Shown: positions 1 through 5,520 of the stretch, piece by piece
How the letters are laid out: every line of letters begins with the position of its first letter
How positions within the stretch are numbered: position 1 is the stretch's first letter
Source: JANOAR01 sp031411235
GTDB taxonomy: Bacteria > Verrucomicrobiota > Verrucomicrobiia > Verrucomicrobiales > Verrucomicrobiaceae
Reading direction: 5' to 3'
DNA length: 7,896 bases
Assembly: GCA_031411235.1 (NCBI GenBank)
Contig: JANOAR010000300.1
Coordinates: 1 to 7,896 of the forward strand
Translations under genes and position numbers: made by a program
The notes under the pieces: model-generated
The model's database searches: none
Told to the model about the DNA's origin: nothing
The model's input: the letters and a program-made list of their open reading frames with translations, nothing else

Positions 1-361
1 CGCCATGGGTACGGCGCGGCGCGCCATGGGTACGGCGCAGCGTGCCATGGGTACGGCGCAGCGTGCCATGGGTACGGCGCGGCGCGCCACGGGTACGGCG
101 CGGCGCGCCACGGGTACGGCGCGGCGCGCCACGGGTACGGCGCGACGCGCCACGGGTACGGCGCGACGCGCCACGGGTACGGCGCGACGCGCCATGGGTA
201 CGGCGCAGCGTGCCACGGGTACGGCGCAGCGTGCCACGGGTACGGCGCAGCGTGCCATGGGTACGGCGCAGCGTGCCACGGGTACGGCGCAGCGTGCCAT
301 GGGTACGGCGCAACGCGCCATGGGTACGGCACAGCGTGCCATGGGTACGGCACAGCGTGCC
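1..361 (+). repeat. 21-bp tandem array, 17 full units, hairpin in every unit
   Basis: Seventeen uninterrupted units of exactly 21 bp begin at 5, 26, 47 and so on to 341. The first four bases belong to a further unit, so the array probably continues beyond the left edge. Each unit reads ATGGGTAC or ACGGGTAC followed by GGCRCNNCGYGCC. Only five positions vary (2, 12, 14, 15 and 18 of the unit) and every difference is a transition. The second half of the unit can pair as a 5-bp stem with a 3-nt loop. Because 21 is a multiple of 3 and the unit has no stop codon, all six frames stay open, so the MGTARRA-type heptapeptide reading is probably an artefact. Spacers are absent, so this is not a CRISPR array. 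It is a minisatellite of unknown role. Confidence 0.95.
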
Positions 362-610
362 AGACCTGCGCCGGGGTGGGAGGCAATTGCGGGAAGCGTT
401 TTCTTCGCTGCGGGAAGCGTTTCCCCAAGGGAGGCTGGAGCAAGCGGAGGTGCGGGGCGCACGGGCAGGGGCTTGGTTCACCCTGCGACGCTGCGGGGAA
501 CCCAGGCTGGAAAGCCTGGGCTACGCTGGGAGCGGTGGTCGTTCGCTGGCGGGCGCAAACTTGCTTGCGGTGTTGCGTGCGTTCCGACGTGTCGCGAGCG
601 TTTTTATCTC
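362..610. other. non-coding stretch between the 21-bp array and the small membrane protein gene
   Basis: No convincing gene is seen here. The stretch holds a 14-bp direct repeat, TGCGGGAAGCGTTT, at 388-401 and 409-422. The two copies are 21 bp apart, the same spacing as the array just upstream, although the sequence is different. It also holds the perfect hairpin described separately at 501-520. No Shine-Dalgarno sequence or clear promoter precedes the gene at 611. Confidence 0.6.
501..520. repeat. perfect 8-bp hairpin, REP-like palindrome
   Basis: CCCAGGCT (501-508) and AGCCTGGG (513-520) are exact reverse complements around a GGAA loop. There is no T-tract, so it is a poor candidate for an intrinsic terminator. 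From memory, similar intergenic palindromes are common in Verrucomicrobiota and Planctomycetota genomes, so this may be one copy of a dispersed REP-like family. This could not be checked here. Confidence 0.65.
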
Positions 611-811
611 ATGTCTTTCTTTGGTCCTCTCGTTGCTGCCTGTCTGATGGGCAAAATCGCGTCTATGGATGACCGCTCGGCCATGGGCTGGGGGCTGGCT
701 ACGGCGGCGGTGGATGCAGCACTCATTTACTTCACGGACTGGGGTGGCTTCCTCGGCGATGGCGTGGCGTGTGGGGCGATCTTTGTCGCGATGACGCTGG
801 TGCCCAAGTAA
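611..811 (+). CDS. small two-helix hypothetical membrane protein
   Basis: The product is 66 residues and begins MSFFGPLVAACLMGKIA. Two hydrophobic segments are visible, at about residues 25-41 and 46-64, joined by a short loop (FTDWGGFLGD). The N-terminal 13 residues are also apolar. It probably sits in the cytoplasmic membrane, and no function can be assigned. The N-terminal pattern of glycine, a hydrophobic run, GKIA and then DDRSAMGWG resembles short conserved hypothetical membrane proteins, but this is recalled rather than searched. The start at 611 is chosen because everything upstream in the same open frame is the 21-bp repeat and hairpin DNA. No Shine-Dalgarno sequence is visible. It stands alone, with repeats on both sides. 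Confidence 0.55.
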   Translation: MSFFGPLVAACLMGKIASMDDRSAMGWGLATAAVDAALIYFTDWGGFLGDGVACGAIFVAMTLVPK

Positions 812-934
812 GGGGGTGCGCCGAAGCTGGTGATTTGCCAAAAGCCGTCCGTGCCGCTATGAAGGCTTATCCACTTATCTCGGGCGCATGATCTCAGCCG
901 CAGATGATGACAGATAAAACACAGATTTTTTCCT
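812..934. other. intergenic region with an AT-rich patch
   Basis: No gene is seen. The only AT-rich stretch is at about 906-932, around GATAAAACACAG and a run of T, immediately before the 7-bp array. It is the best place for a promoter of the downstream cphA-like gene, because the 154 bp between it and the gene are repeat. No convincing -35/-10 pair can be drawn. Confidence 0.35.
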
Positions 935-1088
935 GACCTCCGACCTCCGACCTCCGACCTCCGACCTCCGACCTCCGACCTCCGACCTCCGACTTCCGAC
1001 TTCCGACTTCCGACCTCCGACCTCCGACCTCCGACCTCCGACTTCCGACCTCCGACCTCCGACCTCCGACTTCCGATGTTCGATGTTC
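935..1088. repeat. 7-bp tandem array, 22 units
   Basis: Twenty consecutive 7-bp units run from 935 to 1074 without an indel: GACCTCC in most, with GACTTCC variants at 991, 998, 1005, 1040 and 1068. Two diverged units, GATGTTC, continue in phase at 1075-1088. Since 7 is not a multiple of 3, every frame of the minus strand reads the same cyclic heptapeptide (VGGRRSE), which generates long spurious ORFs. The array ends 18 bp before the preferred start of the cphA-like gene, so it lies within that gene's leader or promoter region. Its role is unknown. Arrays of this kind are, from memory, frequent in intergenic DNA of Verrucomicrobiota and Planctomycetota. Confidence 0.95.
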
Positions 1089-1106
1089 CACTCCCCCTCT
1101 CCTCCC

Positions 1107-3269
1107 ATGCCTGACCTCGACATTCGCGACATCCACATCCTGCGCGGCCCCAATATCTGGGCGAACTACCCGATCCTGGAGGCGTGGGTGGATCTTGGTG
1201 GCTTGAATGATGCGTCGTCGGATGAGCTGCCGGGGTTCAATGACCGGCTGAAGTCCTGGCTGCCGGGTATGATCGAGCACCGGTGCAGTGTGGGCGAGCG
1301 CGGTGGCTTCTTCCAACGGCTGGAGCGGGGCACCTACCCGGCGCATATTTTGGAACATGTGACGCTGGAGTTGCAGACGCTGGCGGGGCATCCCATGGGC
1401 TATGGGAAGGCGCGCGATACGTGCGTGGAGGGCTTGTATAAGGTGGTCTTCCGCTACCTGGATGAGGTGGTGGCGGAGGCCTGTCTGCGCGGTGCGCGGG
1501 AGCTGCTGCTGGCGGCGTATCGCGGCGAGCCCTTCGACGTGCAGGCCACGGTGCTGCACCTGCAAGACATCGTGGATAGCAATGCGCTGGGACCGAGCAC
1601 GAAGGCGATGGTGGATGCGGCGAAGGAGCGCGACATCCCGTGGCGCAGGCTGGTGGCGGGGCGCAGTCTGGTGCAGTTCGGCCATGGGGTGAAGCAGCGC
1701 CGTATCTGGACGGCGGAGACGGATCGCACGGGGGCCATCGCCGAGTACATCGCGCAGGACAAGGATCTGACCCGCTCGACGCTGAGCCTCGCGGGCGTGC
1801 CCGTGCCGGAGGGGCGCATCGTCAGCGATCCCGAGGATGCCTGGGATGCGGCGGAGGACATCGGCCTGCCGGTGGTGGTGAAGCCTCGCGATGCCAACCA
1901 TGGGCGTGGTGTATTCATCGACCTGAAGACTCGCGAGCAGGTGCAGGCCTCCTTTCACGAAGCGGCGACGCAAGGCACGGGCGTGATGGTGGAGAGCTAC
2001 CTGCCGGGCACGGATCATCGCATCCTGGTGGTGGGCAGCGAGATGGTGGCGGCGAGCCGTGGCGACCCGGCGATGATCGTGGGCGATGGCCAACATGATG
2101 TGACGCATCTCGTTGAGGTGCAGCTGAACTCTGACCCGCGTCGCGGCAATCTGGAGACTTCGCCGTGGGGCCGTATCAACATCGAAGACTGGGACTCGAG
2201 TGTGCTCTCGAATCTGCAAGGCCAAGGCCATGGCCCCACCACGGTGCCGCGCAATGGCGAGCGGGTGATCGTGGAGCGCTTCGCGAACTGGGGCATCGAC
2301 ATCACGGACGAGGTGCATCCGAGCGTGCGCGCCCACGTTGTCACGGCGGCGCAGGCCGCTGGGCTGGACATCTGCGGCATCGACGTGGTGTGCCAGGACA
2401 TCGGCAGACCACTGGAGGAGCAGGGCGGCGGCATTGTGGAGATCAATGCCAGCCCCGGCCTGCTGATGCACCTGAAGCCCAGCGTGGGCAAGGTGCGGCC
2501 CGTGGGCGAGGCGATCATCAACATGATGTTTGCACCCGAGGAGACGGGGCGCATCCCCGTCATCGGCGTGGCTGGCACGCATGGCAAGACGACGACGATA
2601 CGCCTGCTGACCCACCTGCTACAAACGGCGGGCAAGACCCCGAGTGTGGCGAGCAGCGATGGCCTGCACTTTGGCAGCCGCTTTGTGGAACGCAGCGATG
2701 GCGACCGCATCGCAGGTGCGCATGGCATCCTGCTGCATCCCTGGACGGAGGTGGCCATCTGCGAGGCTGGCCCGGAGCACATCCTCAGCGATGGCCTGGG
2801 CTTTGACCGCTGCCAGATCGGCGTGGTGCTCAATGTGGGCACCGACGACCTGGGCCTAGCCTATATAGATACCATCGAGCAGATGGCCAAGGTTCACCGC
2901 TGCATCGTCGATGTGGTGCTGCCCACGGGCACGGCGGTGCTGAATGCCGATGATGCGCTGGTGGCCGCGATGGCGGAGCACAGCAAGGGCGACGTGATCT
3001 ACTTCAGCCGCCATGCGGCCAATGCTGCCGTCATCGTGCATCGCTCTGAGAATGGCCGCGCGGTGATCATTCGCGATGGTAAGATCCAGCTTGCCGAGGG
3101 AGACACTCTACGTGCGCTCTGTGCGCTGGACGATGTTTCGATGCCGCTCACGGGGCACTTCAGTTTCCACATCGAGGACGTGCTGGCAGCGGTGGGGGCG
3201 GCCTGGGCCTTTGGCCTCGCCGAGGGGCAGATCGCGGCGGGGCTGCGAAGCTTTGATGGCGAAGGGTGA
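1107..3269 (+). CDS. cphA: cyanophycin synthetase-like protein, short form without the C-terminal Mur-ligase lid
   Basis: The product is 720 residues. CphA enzymes polymerise an Asp backbone carrying Arg side chains in the cytoplasm, using one ATP-grasp site and one Mur-ligase site. Visible here are the N-terminal domain (LRGPNIWANYPILEAW, residues 12-27, then the EHRC and ILEHVTLELQTLAG stretches), an ATP-grasp domain from about 220 to 470 (VVVKPRDANHGRGVF from residue 256; IVEINASPGLLMHLKP near 450) and a Mur-ligase core with the P-loop GVAGTHGKTTT (residues 487-497). The sequence ends at AAGLRSFDGEG, exactly where the Mur C-terminal lid should begin. Full-length CphA is roughly 850-900 residues. 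All three frames stop soon after, so a simple frameshift does not explain the end. The conserved DHLG motif reads DDLG (D580, D581), so the usual His is lost. Short CphA2/CphA'-type relatives are known, and this is probably one of them or a truncated gene. The ATG at 1107 is preferred over the one at 1083, which lies inside the 7-bp array. Neither has a Shine-Dalgarno sequence. Confidence 0.85.
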   Translation: MPDLDIRDIHILRGPNIWANYPILEAWVDLGGLNDASSDELPGFNDRLKSWLPGMIEHRCSVGERGGFFQRLERGTYPAHILEHVTLELQTLAGHPMGYGKARDTCVEGLYKVVFRYLDEVVAEACLRGARELLLAAYRGEPFDVQATVLHLQDIVDSNALGPSTKAMVDAAKERDIPWRRLVAGRSLVQFGHGVKQRRIWTAETDRTGAIAEYIAQDKDLTRSTLSLAGVPVPEGRIVSDPEDAWDAAEDIGLPVVVKPRDANHGRGVFIDLKTREQVQASFHEAATQGTGVMVESYLPGTDHRILVVGSEMVAASRGDPAMIVGDGQHDVTHLVEVQLNSDPRRGNLETSPWGRINIEDWDSSVLSNLQGQGHGPTTVPRNGERVIVERFANWGIDITDEVHPSVRAHVVTAAQAAGLDICGIDVVCQDIGRPLEEQGGGIVEINASPGLLMHLKPSVGKVRPVGEAIINMMFAPEETGRIPVIGVAGTHGKTTTIRLLTHLLQTAGKTPSVASSDGLHFGSRFVERSDGDRIAGAHGILLHPWTEVAICEAGPEHILSDGLGFDRCQIGVVLNVGTDDLGLAYIDTIEQMAKVHRCIVDVVLPTGTAVLNADDALVAAMAEHSKGDVIYFSRHAANAAVIVHRSENGRAVIIRDGKIQLAEGDTLRALCALDDVSMPLTGHFSFHIEDVLAAVGAAWAFGLAEGQIAAGLRSFDGEG

Positions 3270-3552
3270 GTAACGATTCAGGTTCCCTCCTCCCGGAGGG
3301 AGGAGAGCCGATAGCCGGTGGTGAAACCACCGGACAGACGTGATGGAACCACGGCTTATCCCATCGCGCCCTGGAGGGGCGTGAGAAGCTATCTTCGGGG
3401 GCCAATGTCTATGCCTCTCGCGCCCCTCCGGGCCGCAATGGATGCGATTGGGGGCGCGTGGCGGTTCTTTGATCCGGTGGTTGCGTTCGTGCCTCACTCC
3501 ACCACCGGCTAATAGCTCACCTCCCTCCGGGAGGGGGCAACTGAATGGTTAC
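3270..3552. repeat. giant imperfect palindrome with nested hairpins (MITE/REP-like element)
   Basis: The two ends are inverted repeats of about 52 nt. Positions 3286-3322 match the reverse complement of 3501-3537 at 32 of 37 bases. The similarity continues outward to GTAAC at 3270 and GTTAC at 3548-3552. Nested inside are CTCCTCCC/GGGAGGAG (3287-3305), CCGGTGGT-GAA-ACCACCGG (3315-3333), a 21-nt pair with 18 matches (3366-3386 with 3416-3436) and CCGGTGGT/ACCACCGG (3474-3508). No credible ORF lies inside. It begins one base after the TGA of the cphA-like gene. It is probably a non-autonomous mobile or REP-type element, and it could also act as an RNA fold between the two genes. No target-site duplication is obvious. 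Confidence 0.8.
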
Positions 3553-3579
3553 AAGCATGACAGCATTGCATTTCCCTGC

Positions 3580-3608
3580 TTGCCAACTTTGCGCCCGCTC
3601 CCTAGCCT
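3580..3608 (+). promoter_or_regulatory. weak candidate sigma70-type promoter for the MFS gene
   Basis: TTGCCA at 3580-3585 and TAGCCT at 3603-3608 are separated by 17 bp. The ATG of the permease is at 3619, so a transcript would have almost no leader. The match is partial and rests on consensus alone. Confidence 0.2.
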
Positions 3609-3618
3609 CGCCGCCTTT

Positions 3619-4986
3619 ATGAAATCACCTGCGGCGAAAAAGTTATTCATCATGATGGTTCTGGAATTCTTTATCTGGGGAGCCTGGCTACCCTTGATCT
3701 TCAGCTATCTCCCCAGCCTTGGGTTCTCGGCTAAAGAACCGCCCGCCGCCATTGCCGCGTTTGTGCCTGACTTCTTGAAGATGCTGTTCACCGAGCAGGG
3801 CTTGATCCTGAATGCCTTCCCCTTCGCTGCGATTGTGGGCATGTTCTTCAGCAACCAGTTCGCCGACCGCAATTTTGCCGCAGAGAAGTTCCTCGCCTTC
3901 AGTCATCTCGTCGGTGGTGCCGCCATCTTGGGCTGTGGTTTCGTCAGCAGCTTCTGGGTGTTCTTCGCGCTCATGCTCGTGCATTGCCTGCTGTATGTGC
4001 CCACGATTTCGATCACCAACGGCATCGCGTTTGCCAACATGAAGAACTCTGAAAAGGAATTCGGCATCGTGCGCATGGGCGGCACGATTGGCTGGATTCT
4101 CGCGGCGTGGCCCTTCACCTTCATCCTGGTGGACTGGGCGAAAGTGGATGCTGCTGCGCCGAAGGGCATGATCGAATGGCTGGGCGTGGTGCTGGCCAAT
4201 GGGCTGACGGGCGATGCGCTGAAAGCCGCGACCAAGTGGAACTTCGTTGTCGCGGGCATCGCCTCGCTGGTGCTCGCGTTCTTCAGCCTCACGCTGCCCC
4301 ACACGCCGGCTAAACCTGCTGCCGCGACCGGCAGCAAGTTGGCCTGGCTGGAGGTGCTGAAGTTCCTCAAGCACCCGTATGTGCTCGTCCTCTGGATCGT
4401 GGCGCTGATGGATTCCTTCGTCCACAACTGCTACTTCAACTGGACGGGCAGCTTCCTCGGGGCCAAGCCCGAAGCCGGTGGCGTGGGCATCGCGGGCAAC
4501 TGGATCATGCCGGTGATGAGTGTGGGCCAGATCGCGGAGATCCTGACCATGTTCATCCTCGGCGCAACGCTGAAGAAGCTCGGCTGGCGCTGGACGATGA
4601 TCGTCGGTGTGCTGGGCCATGCCGCACGGTTTGCCGTTTATGCCTACATGCCCCAGAGCGCCCCGACCATCATCGCGGTGCAGATTCTGCATGGAGTCTG
4701 CTACGCCTTCTTCTTTGCCACGGTCTATATCTTTGTGGATAAGGCCTTCCCCAAAGACGCACGCTCCAGCGCCCAGGGATTGTTCAACGTGATGATCCTG
4801 GGCCTCGGGGCGCTGGTGGCGAACAGCATCTGCCCTGGCCTCATCGAGGACTACACCAAGGCGGGGGTGACGGACTTCAAGCACCTCTTCCTCGTGCCCT
4901 GTTTCTCGGCGCTGGCAGCGGCAGCTCTGTTGGCCTTCGCCTTCTGGCCCCCGCGCGAAATCGCCGCGAGTGGCGAAGGGCACTAG
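3619..4986 (+). CDS. MFS transporter, nucleoside:H+ symporter (NupG/XapB) type
   Basis: The product is 455 residues and mostly hydrophobic, with about twelve membrane segments, so it is an inner-membrane permease. Features shared with NupG-type proton-driven nucleoside permeases are the opening MMVLEFFIWGAWLPLIFSYL, the stretch YVPTISITNGIAF followed by RMGGTIGWILA, a central cytoplasmic loop near residue 235, SVGQIAEILTMFILG, LGHAARFAVYAYMP, and KAFPKDARSSAQGLFNVMILGLGA near the C-terminus. Compared with E. coli NupG (about 418 residues) it carries extra loop sequence after the first helix (AKEPPAAIAAFVPDFLKM) and around VDAAAPKGMIEWLG. The substrate is not certain, because relatives in this phylum are often annotated only as MFS transporters. 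The ATG at 3619 starts just before the first helix. The upstream open frame is palindrome DNA. No Shine-Dalgarno sequence is present. The neighbours do not suggest a nucleoside pathway. Confidence 0.85.
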   Translation: MKSPAAKKLFIMMVLEFFIWGAWLPLIFSYLPSLGFSAKEPPAAIAAFVPDFLKMLFTEQGLILNAFPFAAIVGMFFSNQFADRNFAAEKFLAFSHLVGGAAILGCGFVSSFWVFFALMLVHCLLYVPTISITNGIAFANMKNSEKEFGIVRMGGTIGWILAAWPFTFILVDWAKVDAAAPKGMIEWLGVVLANGLTGDALKAATKWNFVVAGIASLVLAFFSLTLPHTPAKPAAATGSKLAWLEVLKFLKHPYVLVLWIVALMDSFVHNCYFNWTGSFLGAKPEAGGVGIAGNWIMPVMSVGQIAEILTMFILGATLKKLGWRWTMIVGVLGHAARFAVYAYMPQSAPTIIAVQILHGVCYAFFFATVYIFVDKAFPKDARSSAQGLFNVMILGLGALVANSICPGLIEDYTKAGVTDFKHLFLVPCFSALAAAALLAFAFWPPREIAASGEGH

Positions 4987-5020
4987 GGGGACTGCAATGT
5001 TGGGTGCGGTAGCGGGGCGA

Positions 5021-5152
5021 GGGGAAAGGAACAAGGAATAAGTGACAAGGGATAAGGGAAGTGGCTTCGCGCTTGAATGCAAAGAACAACCGAAGAGCCC
5101 ACCCGAAGGCACTTCCCTTGTTCCTTATTCCTTATCCCTTGTTCCTTTCCCC
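5021..5152. repeat. long inverted repeat built from 7-bp repeats
   Basis: The left arm (5021-5063) and the right arm (5110-5152) are 43 nt each and match as reverse complements at 37 of 43 positions, around a 46-nt spacer. Within each arm the sequence is a degenerate 7-bp series of the type GGAACAA, GGAATAA, GTGACAA, GGGATAA. A transcript could fold into a very long hairpin between the convergent MFS gene (plus) and the small minus-strand gene. It could help end transcription in both directions, but there is no classic T-tract. The right arm supplies the stop codon of the minus-strand gene. Confidence 0.88.
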
Positions 5153-5440
5153 GCCCCCGTATTCCTCTTCCTCCGCCACGGTGCCGCCCATCTCGACGAT
5201 GAGGGCGTCCAGGCGCTCGACGTATTTAAAGGGCAATCGCTTGCGCTGGTACTTGCGCCAGATCACATCGCGCAGGCTCTGCCATAGCTCCAGGCTGGGG
5301 TTATCGACGGGCACCCAGGCCTGCAATTCTTTGTCGAGGATGGAGAATCGCCAGCTCCGCGAGTCCCAGTAACCGCGAATGTAGCGCTTGGTGCGGCTGT
5401 CGATCTGTTCGTGCCATTCGTGGACTTGGTTTTTTGTCAT
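5132..5440 (-). CDS. hypothetical protein, 102 residues, charged and Trp-rich
   Basis: The product is 102 residues, probably cytoplasmic and largely helical, and begins MTKNQVHEWHEQIDSRTKRY. It is rich in Trp, Arg and Lys, with segments such as YWDSRSWRFSILDKELQAW and LWQSLRDVIWRKYQRKR. No signal peptide, membrane helix or known catalytic motif is seen. The last residues (EEEEYGGGERNKG) are low-complexity and run into the 7-bp repeat arm, whose TAA ends the frame, so the natural C-terminus may have been near VEMGGTVAEEEE. It converges with the MFS gene and diverges from the CPBP gene. The composition and varied sequence argue for a real gene, but it is not assigned to a family. No Shine-Dalgarno sequence precedes the ATG. 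Confidence 0.6.
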   Translation of the reverse strand: MTKNQVHEWHEQIDSRTKRYIRGYWDSRSWRFSILDKELQAWVPVDNPSLELWQSLRDVIWRKYQRKRLPFKYVERLDALIVEMGGTVAEEEEYGGGERNKG

Positions 5441-5507
5441 CGTGAGAGAGAGGGGTGGAATGCGGGATTCGTGAGAAAGGAGTTTCGCGGGGGGCGCGAG
5501 GATGCGT

Positions 5508-5513
5508 TAGAAT
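5508..5513 (+). promoter_or_regulatory. possible -10 box for the protease-methyltransferase-release factor operon
   Basis: TAGAAT lies 7 bp before the GTG at 5521 in the 80-bp gap between two divergent genes. The -35 side is poor (TTCGCG at 5484-5489). If used, the transcript would start at or next to the GTG and be leaderless. This rests on consensus only. Confidence 0.2.
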
Positions 5514-5520
5514 CGGGTCT

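Noticed and set aside
1..361. CRISPR array
   Set aside because: The 21-bp units are directly adjacent with no unique spacers, and no cas genes are present.
5..610. Long open frames over the 21-bp array giving MGTARRA-type repeat proteins
   Set aside because: The unit lacks stops in all six frames, so openness is automatic. Only the last 66 codons of one frame look like protein, and that part was kept as a separate gene.
1083..1106. ATG at 1083 as the start of the cphA-like gene
   Set aside because: It lies inside the 7-bp array and adds low-complexity residues (FHSPSPP). CphA proteins normally begin only about ten residues before the LRGPNIW motif, as with the ATG at 1107.
894..2615. Minus-strand 573-codon open frame containing SEVGGRR repeats
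   Set aside because: It reads the 7-bp array and then the antisense of the well-supported cphA-like gene. Its composition (His/Arg/Ala-rich) is typical of a GC-rich shadow frame.
3287..3305. Intrinsic terminator after the cphA-like gene
   Set aside because: The 8-bp stem is perfect, but no T-tract follows and it is one of several nested hairpins in the palindromic element.
3318..3618. N-terminal extension of the MFS gene from 3442 and a short ORF at 3318-3512
   Set aside because: Both read through palindrome DNA. The extension has no membrane pattern, and the family starts just before the first helix.
3240..3620. Frameshift hiding the missing C-terminal domain of the cphA-like protein
   Set aside because: All three frames stop shortly after the TGA, and no Mur-ligase lid sequence (for example an NPGR or DYAHNP motif) is seen before the next gene.
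3688..5112. Minus-strand 474-codon open frame opposite the MFS gene
   Set aside because: It is rich in His, Glu and Arg and has no motif. It is the mirror of a clear membrane protein with helix pattern and family motifs.
5042..5372. Plus-strand short ORFs over the inverted heptamer repeat
   Set aside because: Their sequence is repeat-derived and then antisense to the minus-strand hypothetical gene, which has a more protein-like composition.
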